Assembly: GCA_022767945.1 (NCBI GenBank)
Contig: JALENF010000066.1
Coordinates: 1 to 45,453 of the forward strand
Direction: 5' to 3'
Length of the DNA: 45,453 bases
Origin: Bacillota bacterium
GTDB taxonomy: Bacteria > Bacillota > Clostridia > Peptostreptococcales > Anaerovoracaceae
Shown here: positions 15,525-25,171 of the stretch, piece after piece
Layout: the number at the start of each line of letters is the position of its first letter
Position numbering within the stretch: position 1 is the stretch's first letter
Notes under the pieces: generated by a model
Seen by the model: only the letters and a program-made list of their open reading frames with translations
The model's database searches: none
Told to the model about the DNA's origin: nothing
Translations under genes and position numbers: made by a program

Positions 15525-17225
15525 TTATCGTTTCTCCTGTGTCTGAACCTGCTCTGCCGCAGCTTCCCCGCTTCTGTCCTCTTCTGTTATGGCTGAGCCA
15601 AGAACCAGAGTCGTCTTATCCAGCTCCTGAACCAGATTGTTGATCTTGGCAAGCTTGTCTCCTGAAATATCCGGAGCAACAGCCAGGTCTGTAGTATATA
15701 GAATATTTTCCAGCTGATAATGAATCTTTGCCAGCTGAGTACGCAGTCTCTCGATTTCGTCGTCCTTGCGTCCTTCCTCTAGAAGCTTCTCAACGTGAGT
15801 GATTTCTGCAGTGTTCATATCCAGTTCATACTCTGAATTCTCCAGAACAACTACCGGGTCGTAGCCCAGCTTATCTGAAATAAGCTTTGCAAAATCCTTC
15901 TTGGAGTCCTCTTCACCGTGAACAAGGAATACCTGTCTAGGCTTCTTCCGGAAACCGGAAATCCACGCAAACAGACCGTTCTGGTCAGCATGTCCCGAGA
16001 AACCTTCCAGATTGTAGATTTCCGCATTTACATGAACAGCCTCGCCGAACAGAGTGATGTCCTTAGTGCCTTCAACCAGCAGCTTTCCCAGAGTACCTTC
16101 TGCCTGATATCCTACGAAAACAACGCTGGAACGCGCATCCCACAGGTTGTGCTTCAGATGGTGGCGTATACGTCCCGCTTCACACATGCCGCTTGCAGAA
16201 ATTATAATCTTAGGGCTTCTGTCCATGTTAAGTGCCTGAGATTCAGCAGTGGTTCTCGTAAACTTCAGGTTCTTGAAGTCAAGCGGATTATCGCCGCGCA
16301 TGATGTATGCCTTTGTTTCCTCATCAAACACCTGGGCATTCTTTCTGAACACCTCCGTTGCAGTGGTTGCCATAGGGCTGTCCACATATACCTTAACCTT
16401 ATCCAGCTGGTCTCTGTACTCAGGATGCTCCTCATAGAATCTGTTAAACTCGAAGATAATCTCCTGTGTTCTGCCGACTGCAAATGAAGGAATAACAACG
16501 TTGCCGCCCCTCTTTATTGTTTTCAGCACTATGTCCAGCAGCTGATTTATACTGGTTGAGTTCTCCGGATGATTTCTGTTACCATAGGTAGTTTCCATAA
16601 TAACATAATCAGCCTTCTTTATTATGGTAGGATCTCGCAGAATTGGTCTGTCAATCATTCCGAGGTCGCCGGAAAAGACGATTTTGGACTCCTTTCCGTC
16701 CTCTGTAATCCACAGCTCTGTAATAGCTGAACCGAGAATATGTCCCGCATCGTTAAATACAATCTTCATATTTTCGTTCAGCTCAATCAGCTGATTGTAA
16801 AGAACGGGTTCAACGTACTGCAGAGCCTCTACTGCATCGTTATATGTATACAGAGGTTCAACCGGCGGTTTTCCGGCACGTAAAGCCTTTCTGCTCTGTC
16901 TCTCTGCATCCTTTTCGTGAATGTATCCGCTGTCCTTCAGCATTACGTCAAGCAGGTCAGCTGTAGCATCTGTGCAGTAGATTTTTCCCCTGAAGCCGCG
17001 TTTGACAAGCAGCGGAATTCTTCCGCAGTGGTCGATATGAGCATGGCTCAGAATAACGCATTCGACCTCTGCCGGGTCAAACGGGAACGGTTCCGCGTTC
17101 AAAGCCTCCTGAGACTTTCCTCCCTGAAACTGACCGCAGTCCAGCAGAATTTTATGATTCTCCGTAGTCAGTAAATGACATGAACCTGTAACTCCTGATG
17201 ATGCTCCACAAAACTTGATTTTCAT
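15525..17225 (-). CDS. Beta-CASP metallo-beta-lactamase-fold RNA nuclease-like protein
   Basis: A 566-residue protein. The metallo-beta-lactamase metal motif SHAHIDHCGRIP has HxHxDH at residues 61-66; later ligands lie in AGHILGSA and SGDLG. The beta-CASP domain includes SGMCEAGRIRHHL and FSGHADQNGL, with a terminal His in LVHGEEDS. This is the CPSF73-like arrangement (family of archaeal/bacterial RNA-processing nucleases), distinct from RNase J. About 100 C-terminal residues form a coiled-coil-like, acidic extension. I set the start at 17225 (MKIKFCG), preceded by GGGGGAG; an upstream in-frame ATG would place that RBS inside the gene. The target RNA is unknown. Confidence 0.9.
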   Translation of the reverse strand: MKIKFCGASSGVTGSCHLLTTENHKILLDCGQFQGGKSQEALNAEPFPFDPAEVECVILSHAHIDHCGRIPLLVKRGFRGKIYCTDATADLLDVMLKDSGYIHEKDAERQSRKALRAGKPPVEPLYTYNDAVEALQYVEPVLYNQLIELNENMKIVFNDAGHILGSAITELWITEDGKESKIVFSGDLGMIDRPILRDPTIIKKADYVIMETTYGNRNHPENSTSINQLLDIVLKTIKRGGNVVIPSFAVGRTQEIIFEFNRFYEEHPEYRDQLDKVKVYVDSPMATTATEVFRKNAQVFDEETKAYIMRGDNPLDFKNLKFTRTTAESQALNMDRSPKIIISASGMCEAGRIRHHLKHNLWDARSSVVFVGYQAEGTLGKLLVEGTKDITLFGEAVHVNAEIYNLEGFSGHADQNGLFAWISGFRKKPRQVFLVHGEEDSKKDFAKLISDKLGYDPVVVLENSEYELDMNTAEITHVEKLLEEGRKDDEIERLRTQLAKIHYQLENILYTTDLAVAPDISGDKLAKINNLVQELDKTTLVLGSAITEEDRSGEAAAEQVQTQEKR

Positions 17226-17279
17226 TTTGTCTCCCCCTTGCATACTCTATTAACTTATCCAATACTGTATTGTTTCTGA

Positions 17280-18053
17280 CTATTCTTCAGAGTGAAAATC
17301 TGAACCTTCTGTAATGTGCAGATGATACTTTCCTGCTATTGTAACCAGCTTCAGCGAATCCTCCTCATCTGCTGAAGGATGATAGCACTCAATTCCCTTA
17401 AGGCCTTCCTTCTTCAGCATTCTGATCAGCTCATCCAGCTTATTCCAGAACTCGTCTGAGCTCTTCTCTCCCAGATTCTTAATCTGCATAGGATGAGCAA
17501 GCACCGCAATGCCTCCCGCCTTCTTAATCAGCTCAATTGCCTCCAGGGTGTCAATTTTCTCCTTCTCCACACTGTCAAAAAGCTCCCACATGTCGGGGAT
17601 TTCGTAACCCTTTGATTTCAGTGCTCTCGCAAAGTTCGGCTTGCCTACATAGTTCTGGTTCGGTCTGGTGATAAGATCGTCATAGGACAGCTCATATCCT
17701 CTCTCGTTTATCAAAGCCAGCAGCCTCTCATTTCTGTCTGCTCTCTTTGCTCTGATATCCTCAAGTCTTTCCAGCAGTTCCTTGTTATCCACGTCTATGT
17801 GGTATCCCAGAATATGCAGTTCAAGCTTCTTTTCTTCGAAGCTACAGTCCGTTCCGAACTCGATTCCCGGAATAACCTGGATTCTGAGTGCTTCTCCGGC
17901 AATTGACGCTTCCCTGACACCGTCCACTCCATCGTGATCAGTAATTGCAATCATATCATATTCCATGTCGCTGTATCGTCTTACAACATCTGTCGGCTTC
18001 ATGGTGCCGTCTGAATAATAAGTGTGAATGTGGTAATCAACCTTGTAACCCAT
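17280..18053 (-). CDS. PHP-domain phosphoesterase
   Basis: A 257-residue PHP protein. Metal ligands are visible in DYHIHTYYSDG (His8, His10, Asp15), ITDHDG, an H-containing strand LHILGYH, VLAHP and the C-terminal GSDFH. Layout and length match the YciV/TrpH-type phosphoesterases, some of which are nucleoside 3',5'-bisphosphate phosphatases or 5'-3' exonucleases acting on short RNA. Its neighbour encodes an RNA-nuclease-like protein. Its start overlaps the end of the DJ-1 gene by 17 bp. Confidence 0.88.
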   Translation of the reverse strand: MGYKVDYHIHTYYSDGTMKPTDVVRRYSDMEYDMIAITDHDGVDGVREASIAGEALRIQVIPGIEFGTDCSFEEKKLELHILGYHIDVDNKELLERLEDIRAKRADRNERLLALINERGYELSYDDLITRPNQNYVGKPNFARALKSKGYEIPDMWELFDSVEKEKIDTLEAIELIKKAGGIAVLAHPMQIKNLGEKSSDEFWNKLDELIRMLKKEGLKGIECYHPSADEEDSLKLVTIAGKYHLHITEGSDFHSEE

Positions 18054-18576
18054 CTCTAATTTCCTCAGCCTTTTCCTTTCCTGTTAAATATTCGATAATA
18101 GCTAGCGCAAAGTCAATTGCCGCTCCCGGACCTCTTCCTGTTATTATTTCCCTGTCAACAACAACCTTTTCTCCTGTGGATACTGCATTGACAAGCTCTT
18201 CCTCCATTCCCGGATAAATTGTCGCTCTGTGACCGTCAAACAGACCTGCTCTTCCAAATACCATAGGTGCAGCGCAGATAGCAGCAACAGGCTTTCCTGT
18301 TGCTGCAAAGTCCTTCAGAGCTTCATTGAACTCCTTATGGTGACACAGGTTCGTAGTTCCCGGCATTCCCCCTGGGAGAATAAGCATTCCGCAGCGCTCA
18401 GGCTCTGCGTCCCTGAACAGAATATCGCTTTCCACTCCTATTCCGTGAGCTCCGTAAACCAGTCTGTCCTCCATCAGCGAAACCGTCTTCACCTGAACAG
18501 ACGCTCTTCTCAGCAGATCAACCACTGTAAGTGCTTCAATTTCCTCAAATCCATGTGCTAAAAAAACGTATACCAT
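18037..18576 (-). CDS. DJ-1/PfpI family protein
   Basis: A 179-residue single-domain DJ-1/PfpI protein. The N-terminal strand VYVFLAHGFEEIEALTVVDLLRRA carries the conserved acidic residue. The nucleophile elbow AAICAAP places the reactive Cys at residue 101. The family covers protein deglycase, chaperone-like and redox-sensing roles; function here is not determined. A short GAAGGC-TTTC-GCCTTC hairpin (18588-18603) lies between it and the upstream membrane-protein gene. Confidence 0.88.
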   Translation of the reverse strand: MVYVFLAHGFEEIEALTVVDLLRRASVQVKTVSLMEDRLVYGAHGIGVESDILFRDAEPERCGMLILPGGMPGTTNLCHHKEFNEALKDFAATGKPVAAICAAPMVFGRAGLFDGHRATIYPGMEEELVNAVSTGEKVVVDREIITGRGPGAAIDFALAIIEYLTGKEKAEEIRDGLQG

Positions 18577-18625
18577 TCTTTTTACCTGAAGGCTTTCGCC
18601 TTCCTCTCCTTTTTCAAATTATCTA

Positions 18626-19288
18626 TCAGTAAAATATTCTTTCCTGCTTTGTCAGTGATGCGTTCACATAAGCAAATATGCCGGTCAGAACAACTGCCAC
18701 CACAGTAGCAAAGAGAGCATATGTCTTATACATAGGGTCTCCCAGAACCTGTATCATCAGCGAATCCTTTTCGAGTCCGATTCCGATCATACTGCTGTAC
18801 AGCCATGCTCTGAAAGCTTTGATAGTGACCAGAATCACCCTTGCAATGATGAAAACCGTCAGAATTCCAACAGAAAGCCGGCCGCGGTTTCTGAGTGCCA
18901 GAGTTGAACCTCTGTTAAGCAGGTGAACGTAGATGGCGATGAACAGACCCATCATGACCATTCCAAGTCCCAGCTCTATGTTAAGTATGTTCCGGTACTT
19001 TTTCATGACTGCCTGCTCTGTCTTGTTGAAAAGCGGATCCTGATATTTTCCGTTGTCCTCATAAACCTGAAAGCTCTCATCGCTGAAGGAAGTCAGGTAT
19101 TTGCTGATGCCGTCGGCCATCTCTGATCCTGTTACGCTGTATGGTATGTCCAGAACAGCCTGACTGTCATTGAAGTGATAGACATAAGTAGCTGAAAGTC
19201 TGAGCACCAGTGTAGATGACAGCATAAGTATGGAAGCGGAAATAAAAATCACCATCAGAAAGGACAATACATAATTCAACTGTTTCAT
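18626..19288 (-). CDS. Integral membrane protein, DUF1461/TIGR01906-like
   Basis: A 220-residue protein with four hydrophobic helices (about 8-30, 108-125, 140-160, 190-210) and an extracytoplasmic loop between the first two that contains YHFNDSQAVLDIPYS. This architecture and the first-helix/loop pattern resemble the DUF1461 (TIGR01906) family of Firmicutes membrane proteins of unknown function. GGAGATAG precedes the ATG. The 88-bp gap upstream holds only short inverted repeats (GGATAG/CTATCC at 19315-19336 and a CTGCAG pair beside the hpt stop). Confidence 0.7.
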   Translation of the reverse strand: MKQLNYVLSFLMVIFISASILMLSSTLVLRLSATYVYHFNDSQAVLDIPYSVTGSEMADGISKYLTSFSDESFQVYEDNGKYQDPLFNKTEQAVMKKYRNILNIELGLGMVMMGLFIAIYVHLLNRGSTLALRNRGRLSVGILTVFIIARVILVTIKAFRAWLYSSMIGIGLEKDSLMIQVLGDPMYKTYALFATVVAVVLTGIFAYVNASLTKQERIFY

Positions 19289-19376
19289 TAAACTATCTCC
19301 TCATATACGAAAGAGGATAGACGTACCAGCCTATCCCCCTTGATTATCTTATAAAATTTACTGCAGCTGCTGCAGC

Positions 19377-19904
19377 TTAGCCTTCCAGATATGTGATATA
19401 AGGAAGGTTTCTGTATTTCTGGTCGAAGTCCAGTCCATATCCGACTATAAAAAGATCATCAACGGTATATCCTATGTAATCCCCATATACATCTGCAGTT
19501 CTTCTCGAAGGCTTGTCCAGCATAGTGCAGATTTTCACACTTGCAGCCCCTCTGTGAGCAAAATGGTCTTTCAGAAATTTCAGGGTATTTCCCGAATCGA
19601 TGATATCCTCGATGATAAGAACATGCCTGCCAGTGACATCCAGCTCCACGTCATGCTTGATAACCACATTTCCTGAGCTGCACGTACCGGAACCATAGCT
19701 GCTTGCCGAAATAAAGTCGATGGTCATGTCCAGATTGATGTTTCTCATCATATCGGCCATCCACATTACCGCACCTCGCAAGGTTCCAACAAGAACCAGT
19801 TCCTTGTCTCTGTAGTCCTCTGTTATCTGTGCGCCCAGCTCCTTTGCTCTCTGCCAGATATCTTCCTGAGTGTATAATATTGTACCTATTGTATCAGTCG
19901 CCAT
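19377..19904 (-). CDS. hpt: Hypoxanthine phosphoribosyltransferase
   Basis: A 175-residue type I phosphoribosyltransferase. The PRPP motif VLIIEDIIDSGNTL spans about 95-108. LVGTLRGAVMWMADM carries the flexible-loop and PPi-binding region, and FIVGYGLDFDQKYRNLPYI is the C-terminal purine-binding segment typical of Hpt. It salvages hypoxanthine and guanine to IMP and GMP. It lies 3 bases after the YkvA-like gene. A guanine deaminase lies at the far right of the window but is not linked to it. Confidence 0.95.
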   Translation of the reverse strand: MATDTIGTILYTQEDIWQRAKELGAQITEDYRDKELVLVGTLRGAVMWMADMMRNINLDMTIDFISASSYGSGTCSSGNVVIKHDVELDVTGRHVLIIEDIIDSGNTLKFLKDHFAHRGAASVKICTMLDKPSRRTADVYGDYIGYTVDDLFIVGYGLDFDQKYRNLPYITYLEG

Positions 19905-19907
19905 GGT

Positions 19908-20237
19908 TTACTCCTTGTCATCTTCTTCTACATCATATTCTACACCCTCGACCATTGTTTTTCCACTAAATTTTCCGGATAAATCCTCACTTTTTTCACC
20001 CATCCAGTAGGAGTCAAGTTCGTCCTTCAAGGTCCACAGAATATAAATCCAGAGAACCAGATCATCAAGAAAACCGAAGGGGAAGATAATCGGCGGTATC
20101 AGATCCACCGGAAGAAAAAGATATACAATACCGAATATTACCAGAGCCTTTTTTCTCATCGGCACAGTCTTATCCTTCAGCAGATAGAAAACTGCCTTTA
20201 TTCTTTTTAAAATTACTCTAAGACTGATGAACTGCAT
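19908..20237 (-). CDS. YkvA-like DUF1232 small membrane protein
   Basis: A 109-residue protein with the DUF1232 core VYLFLPVDLIPPIIFPFGFLDD, in which 'PxDLIP...G..DD' is the family signature, followed by a second hydrophobic helix and an acidic tail. The function is unknown across the family. It overlaps the end of engB by one base. Confidence 0.82.
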   Translation of the reverse strand: MQFISLRVILKRIKAVFYLLKDKTVPMRKKALVIFGIVYLFLPVDLIPPIIFPFGFLDDLVLWIYILWTLKDELDSYWMGEKSEDLSGKFSGKTMVEGVEYDVEEDDKE

Positions 20238-20827
20238 TATTCTGCCTCCAGGATTCTTTCAATTTCCGCTAACAAATCTTCGCAGCCTGTCTTCTTCAGG
20301 GAAGAAACAGGAATAACCTTATCCTCTTTTGAAAGCTCAAGGGTTTTTCGTATCAGAGCGATATTCTTCTGCGCCTCGTTCCTTGAGACCTTGTCAGCCT
20401 TGGTGCATACAACGATGCCGTCGAGTCCGTAGTGCTTCAGATAGTTGTACATCTGAACGTCCTGTGCTGACGGCTTGTGCCTGATGTCAACCAGCTGAAC
20501 AACCTTTTTCAGGCCTTCTCTCTTCTGGAAATATGTCTCCATCATGTCTCCCCAGTTTTCGGACATGGACTTGGAAACCTTGGCATATCCGTAACCCGGC
20601 AGGTCGACAATTCTGAACTCGTCATTTATTATATAGAAATTTATCGTTCTTGTTTTTCCCGGACTTCCGCTCACACGAGCCAGCTTTTTTCTGCCTGTAA
20701 TAAGGTTCAGAAGGGATGACTTTCCCACGTTTGAGCGTCCGGCAAAAGCGATTTCCTTCATGTTGTCCGGCGGATACTGGCTCGGTTTTACCGCAACCGT
20801 ATCCAGATCTGATTTTACAATTTTCAT
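20237..20827 (-). CDS. engB: Ribosome-biogenesis GTPase EngB/YsxC
   Basis: A 196-residue TRAFAC GTPase. G1 is FAGRSNVGKSS (29-38), G3 is DLPGYGYAKVS and G4 is VCTKADK. The GSPGKTRTINFY switch I region is typical of YsxC/YihA proteins, which act in 50S subunit assembly. The position directly after lon matches the conserved Firmicutes order clpX-lon-engB. Confidence 0.95.
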   Translation of the reverse strand: MKIVKSDLDTVAVKPSQYPPDNMKEIAFAGRSNVGKSSLLNLITGRKKLARVSGSPGKTRTINFYIINDEFRIVDLPGYGYAKVSKSMSENWGDMMETYFQKREGLKKVVQLVDIRHKPSAQDVQMYNYLKHYGLDGIVVCTKADKVSRNEAQKNIALIRKTLELSKEDKVIPVSSLKKTGCEDLLAEIERILEAE

Positions 20828-20842
20828 GGTCTGATTCTTTCC

Positions 20843-23170
20843 TTATTTCACCAGTGCCTCTTCAAGAGCCTGGTCCACATGATCGATTAGCACGAATTCC
20901 AGCTGCTTTCTTACAGTCTGTGGAATATCATCAATATCTCTTTCATTCTCTCTCGGAAGCAGAATTTTCTTGATTCCGGCTCTGTGAGCTGCCAGAACCT
21001 TTTCTCTGATTCCGCCTACAGGCATTACCTTTCCTCTAAGGGAAATCTCTCCTGTCATAGCCACATCTCTCCTTACAGGAGTCTTTGTCAGTGTGGATAT
21101 AACAGCTGTACACATTGTCACGCCTGCTGAAGGTCCGTCCTTGGGAACCGCACCTTCCGGAACGTGAATGTGAATATCGTAGGTCTTGTAGAAATCCTTT
21201 TCAATTCCCAGCTTGTCGCTGACTGAACGTATATAGCTGATTCCAGCCTTTGCGGACTCCTGCATTACATCGCCCAGCTGACCGGTAAGCTCAAGCTTTC
21301 CTGAGCCGGGAACCGCTGTAGTTTCAATCTGCAGAGTGTCTCCTCCCACTGCAGTCCACGCCATTCCTGTAGTAACACCAATCTGATTCTCACCTTCAAC
21401 CATATCATAGTGATATCTGTGTTTTCCAAGATACTTTTCCAGATTGCTCTGTGTTATGGAGCATGTTTTCACACCGTCTGTTACAATTCTTCTTGCAGCT
21501 TTTCTGCAGAGGCTGCCGATTTCTCTTTCCAGATTTCTTACTCCGGATTCTCTTGTGTAATAGTTTATCACATCACGGAGTGCTTTTTCAGAAATTTTTA
21601 TATTTTCCGGCTCCATCGCATGTTCTCTGATCTGTTTAGGAATCAGATACTTCTGCGCAATATTCACCTTTTCCTCTTCAGTATATCCTGAAACCTCAAC
21701 CAGCTCCATTCTGTCAAGCAGCGGTCTCGGAATAGTATCAACCGAGTTTGCGGTTGTAATGAACATAACCTTTGACAGGTCAAAAGGAACCTCCAGGAAG
21801 TGATCGGTAAAGGTGCTGTTCTGTTCAGGATCCAGAACCTCCAGCAGTGCAGAGGCAGGATCCCCCTTGAAATCAGTTCCGATCTTATCAATTTCATCCA
21901 GCAGGAATACAGGATTGTTCTTTCCCGCATCCTTCAGACATGAAATAATTCTGCCCGGAATTGCTCCTATGTATGTTCTTCTGTGTCCTCTGATTTCGGC
22001 CTCATCTCTTACACCGCCCAGAGACATTCTTACAAATTCTCTTCCGGATGCCCTTGCAATTGATTTCGCAATGCTGGTCTTACCTACTCCGGGAGGACCT
22101 ACAAGACAGAGAATCGGGCCCCTGATTGCCTTGGACAGATGCACTACTGCAAGGTATTCAAGTACTCTTTCCTTTACCTTATCCATTCCGTAGTGATCCT
22201 CTTCAAGGATTTCTTCCGCACGTTTCAGGTCGACATTGACTTTGGAAGCTTTGTTCCACGGAAGGGCAAGAATGTTCTCCGCATAGTTACGAATAACCGT
22301 CGCCTCTGCCGATGACGGAGCCATCTTGGAGAACTTGCTGATTTCCTTCTTAACCTTTTCATAGGTCTTCTTTGGAAGCTTCAGCTTATCCAGAGCCTCA
22401 ATCCATTCAGCAGCCTCCACGCCGGCATCCTCTGCCACGCCAAGCTCCTCCTGAATGGCTTTTATCTTTTCACGAAGGAAATACTCCTTCTGATTGTTGT
22501 CTACATTTTCCTTAACCTTTTGGGCAATCTCACGCTCAACAGCGGCAATGCTGTTTTCCTCCGCAAGGATGGAAGTCATCTCTGCGATTCTCTGTGAGAA
22601 GCTCATAGTCTCCAGAACCTTCTGCTTCACACTTGTATGCACAAGCAGTTCGTTTGCCATCCTGTCAAGAACGGCTATAGGGCTGTCTGCGTTAAGAACC
22701 TTGTCAATAGTCTCATTGCTGATCTGATTTGCCTGTGCATATTCAAGGAACTGATCTATCATAACCCTCATGGCAGCCTTGTCTTCTATTGTCATATCCT
22801 CTTCATCAAGGTGTTCTTCAAGAACCGAGATATGACACGCAAGATAGCTTTCCTCGGAAATAGGCATGGTGATATAAGCTCTTGCAATACCTTCTACAAG
22901 AACTCTCACCGCATCTCCCTGTATCTTCAGCATCTGCTTCACCTTGACAAGTGTACCGAAGTTGTACACATCGTTAAAGGTCGGAATCAGAATATCCTCA
23001 TCCTCCTGTGTCGCCACGAAGAGAAGCTTATCGTCAGCCATCGCCTTTTCAAGGGCCTTGATTGACTTTTCTCGTCCTATGTCAAAATGAACAACTGTAT
23101 TTGGAAAAATGGACACTCCTCTAAGAGCGATGCACGGAAATACTCTTTCTTCGTATTTTTCTTCACACAT
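20843..23170 (-). CDS. lon: ATP-dependent protease La
   Basis: A 775-residue Lon protease. The N-terminal substrate-binding LON domain ([25 protein letters not shown]) leads into an AAA+ module with Walker [10 protein letters not shown] (about 356-364) and Walker [12 protein letters not shown], then the C-terminal protease domain. The catalytic dyad is Ser681 (KDGPSAG) and Lys724 (REKVLAAHR). The length is standard. RBS GGAGGG precedes the ATG. It follows clpX across a 65-bp gap containing a hairpin. No CtsR- or HrcA-type operator was recognised by eye. Confidence 0.97.
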   Translation of the reverse strand: MCEEKYEERVFPCIALRGVSIFPNTVVHFDIGREKSIKALEKAMADDKLLFVATQEDEDILIPTFNDVYNFGTLVKVKQMLKIQGDAVRVLVEGIARAYITMPISEESYLACHISVLEEHLDEEDMTIEDKAAMRVMIDQFLEYAQANQISNETIDKVLNADSPIAVLDRMANELLVHTSVKQKVLETMSFSQRIAEMTSILAEENSIAAVEREIAQKVKENVDNNQKEYFLREKIKAIQEELGVAEDAGVEAAEWIEALDKLKLPKKTYEKVKKEISKFSKMAPSSAEATVIRNYAENILALPWNKASKVNVDLKRAEEILEEDHYGMDKVKERVLEYLAVVHLSKAIRGPILCLVGPPGVGKTSIAKSIARASGREFVRMSLGGVRDEAEIRGHRRTYIGAIPGRIISCLKDAGKNNPVFLLDEIDKIGTDFKGDPASALLEVLDPEQNSTFTDHFLEVPFDLSKVMFITTANSVDTIPRPLLDRMELVEVSGYTEEEKVNIAQKYLIPKQIREHAMEPENIKISEKALRDVINYYTRESGVRNLEREIGSLCRKAARRIVTDGVKTCSITQSNLEKYLGKHRYHYDMVEGENQIGVTTGMAWTAVGGDTLQIETTAVPGSGKLELTGQLGDVMQESAKAGISYIRSVSDKLGIEKDFYKTYDIHIHVPEGAVPKDGPSAGVTMCTAVISTLTKTPVRRDVAMTGEISLRGKVMPVGGIREKVLAAHRAGIKKILLPRENERDIDDIPQTVRKQLEFVLIDHVDQALEEALVK

Positions 23171-23205
23171 TTTTCATCCCTCCATCTATCATCTATAAAA
23201 ATATG

Positions 23206-23229
23206 GTCGTGCCCCTTTCAGGACACGAC
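23206..23229 (-). terminator. Hairpin between clpX and lon
   Basis: On the minus strand GTCGTG-TCCTGAAAGGGG-CACGAC is followed by CATATTTTTATAG, a modest U-rich stretch. It lies just after the clpX stop and could be a weak or partial terminator that sets lon expression relative to clpX. Confidence 0.55.
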
Positions 23230-23235
23230 TTACAC

Positions 23236-24525
23236 TTATGAGGCATCCGCCTCTTCATCTTTCTTTTCCCTGTTGACAAGAACCAGTTCAGGTTCCCTGC
23301 TGTTCTCTATGGTTTCCTTTGTAATGATGCATTTTTCAACGTCATCACGTGAAGGAATCTCGAACATTATATCTGTCATTGCACCCTCGAAGATGCTCCT
23401 CAGACCCCTGGCTCCTGTCTTTCTTTCAATTGCCTTCTTTGCGATTGCCCTGATTGCGTCCTCTTCAACCTCAAGCTCAACATTGTCAAGCTCGAACAGC
23501 TTCTTATACTGCTTTACAAGGGCATTTTTCGGCTCCTTCATGATTGTCACCAGTGTATCCTCTGTAAGTTCCTCAAGAGTAACGATTACAGGAAGTCTGC
23601 CGATAAATTCCGGTATCAGACCGAATTTAAGCAGATCGCCCGGTTCAATCTTGGAAAGAAGGTTTTTCTCGTCTTCAACAGACTTCTTCTGAACATTGGA
23701 ATTGAAGCCGATAACCTTTTCTCCCATTCTTCTCTGGATAATCTTGTCCATTCCGTCGAAAGCTCCTCCGCAGATGAACAGCACGTTTGTGGTGTCAAAC
23801 TGTATGAACTCCTGGTGCGGGTGCTTTCTGCCTCCCTGCGGAGGCACGTTGGCAACTGTGCCTTCAATTATTTTCAGAAGAGCCTGTTGAACACCTTCGC
23901 CGCTTACATCTCTGGTGATGGAAGGATTCTCTGACTTTCTTGCAATCTTGTCGATCTCATCCACGTAGATGATGCCCTTCTGTGCTTTTTCTATATCGTA
24001 ATCCGCTGCCTGAAGCAGTCGCAGCAGAATATTTTCAACATCTTCACCAACATAGCCTGCCTCTGTAAGTGCTGTGGCATCTGCAATTGCAAAAGGCACA
24101 TTCAGCAGCTTGGCAAGAGTCTGGGCAAGAAGTGTCTTTCCTGAGCCGGTTGGTCCTATCATCACGATGTTGCTCTTCTGAAGCTCAACATCCCCCGCCT
24201 TGTCGGCCTTCTTCTTACCGCTTACGCTGTTGATTCTCTTATAGTGATTGTATACCGCAACAGCCAGGGCTTTCTTTGCCGAATCCTGACCGATTACGTA
24301 GTCTGATAATGTCTCGAAAATTTCTTTCGGTTTTGGAAGCTCAAACTTAACTTCTTCAGTAGTGTATTCGTTGTCTATGATTGCATCGGAAATAATGTCC
24401 ATGCACATTTCCACGCATTCGTCGCAGATGTACACCCCGGGCCCTGCCACCAGGCGCTGCACCTGATTCTGTGGCTTTCCGCAGAATGAACATCTCAGCT
24501 GATTGTTTTCATCATACTTGCTCAT
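23236..24525 (-). CDS. clpX: ATP-dependent Clp protease ATP-binding subunit ClpX
   Basis: A 429-residue ClpX. The N-terminal zinc-binding domain has Cys12, Cys15, Cys34 and Cys37. The AAA+ module has Walker A GPTGSGKT (124-131), Walker [11 protein letters not shown], the pore-loop GYVGEDV and the IGF loop region VIGFNSN for docking on ClpP. It recognises and unfolds substrates for the ClpP encoded next to it, 24 bases upstream. Confidence 0.97.
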   Translation of the reverse strand: MSKYDENNQLRCSFCGKPQNQVQRLVAGPGVYICDECVEMCMDIISDAIIDNEYTTEEVKFELPKPKEIFETLSDYVIGQDSAKKALAVAVYNHYKRINSVSGKKKADKAGDVELQKSNIVMIGPTGSGKTLLAQTLAKLLNVPFAIADATALTEAGYVGEDVENILLRLLQAADYDIEKAQKGIIYVDEIDKIARKSENPSITRDVSGEGVQQALLKIIEGTVANVPPQGGRKHPHQEFIQFDTTNVLFICGGAFDGMDKIIQRRMGEKVIGFNSNVQKKSVEDEKNLLSKIEPGDLLKFGLIPEFIGRLPVIVTLEELTEDTLVTIMKEPKNALVKQYKKLFELDNVELEVEEDAIRAIAKKAIERKTGARGLRSIFEGAMTDIMFEIPSRDDVEKCIITKETIENSREPELVLVNREKKDEEADAS

Positions 24526-24549
24526 ATAATTCCCCCTTAACGTAATGCC

Positions 24550-25131
24550 TTACTTGTGTGCAATTACCTTGTCGATCAGCCCATAGCCCTGAGCATCCTC
24601 AGCACTCATAAAGTTGTCACGGTCTGTATCCTTCTCGATAGTTGACAGCTCCTGTCCTGTGTTCTCACTCAGGATTCTGTTCAGCTTCTCTCTGGTTTTG
24701 ATAATCCATTCGGCGTGAATCATAATGTCAGAAGCCTGACCCTTTGCTCCGCCTAACGGCTGGTGAATCATAACCTCCGCGTTAGGTAATGCGTATCTCT
24801 TTCCTTTAGCTCCGGATGACAGAAGGAATGCACCCATGCTTGCTGCAAGTCCCACACAGATAGTGGACACGTCACATTTAATGTACTGCATGGTGTCATA
24901 AATAGCCATTCCGGCGGTCACTGAACCGCCGGGGCTATTGATGTAAATACAAATATCTTTCTCCGGATCCTCTGCTTCCAAGAACAGCAACTGAGCAACC
25001 ACCAGACTTGCAATATCATCATTGATTTCTCCGCTCAACATGATGATTCTGTCCTTCAACAATCTTGAGTAGATGTCGTAGGATCTCTCCCCTTTACCTG
25101 TCTGTTCAATTACGTATGGTACTAAAGCCAT
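24550..25131 (-). CDS. clpP: ATP-dependent Clp protease proteolytic subunit
   Basis: A 193-residue ClpP. The serine protease triad is Ser98 (GLAASMGAF), His123 (MIHQPLGG) and Asp172 (DTDRDNFM). The N-terminal [26 protein letters not shown] is the conserved axial and hydrophobic-pocket region. Its position between tig and clpX is the widespread bacterial order. Confidence 0.97.
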   Translation of the reverse strand: MALVPYVIEQTGKGERSYDIYSRLLKDRIIMLSGEINDDIASLVVAQLLFLEAEDPEKDICIYINSPGGSVTAGMAIYDTMQYIKCDVSTICVGLAASMGAFLLSSGAKGKRYALPNAEVMIHQPLGGAKGQASDIMIHAEWIIKTREKLNRILSENTGQELSTIEKDTDRDNFMSAEDAQGYGLIDKVIAHK

Positions 25132-25171
25132 TCTTTCTCCCCCTTATTATTTCTGAAATAATTTTCTCTGA

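Noticed and set aside
15017-15643. A 208-codon plus-strand frame antisense to udk
   Set aside because: Udk has clear family motifs on the minus strand; the antisense frame has none and lacks an RBS.
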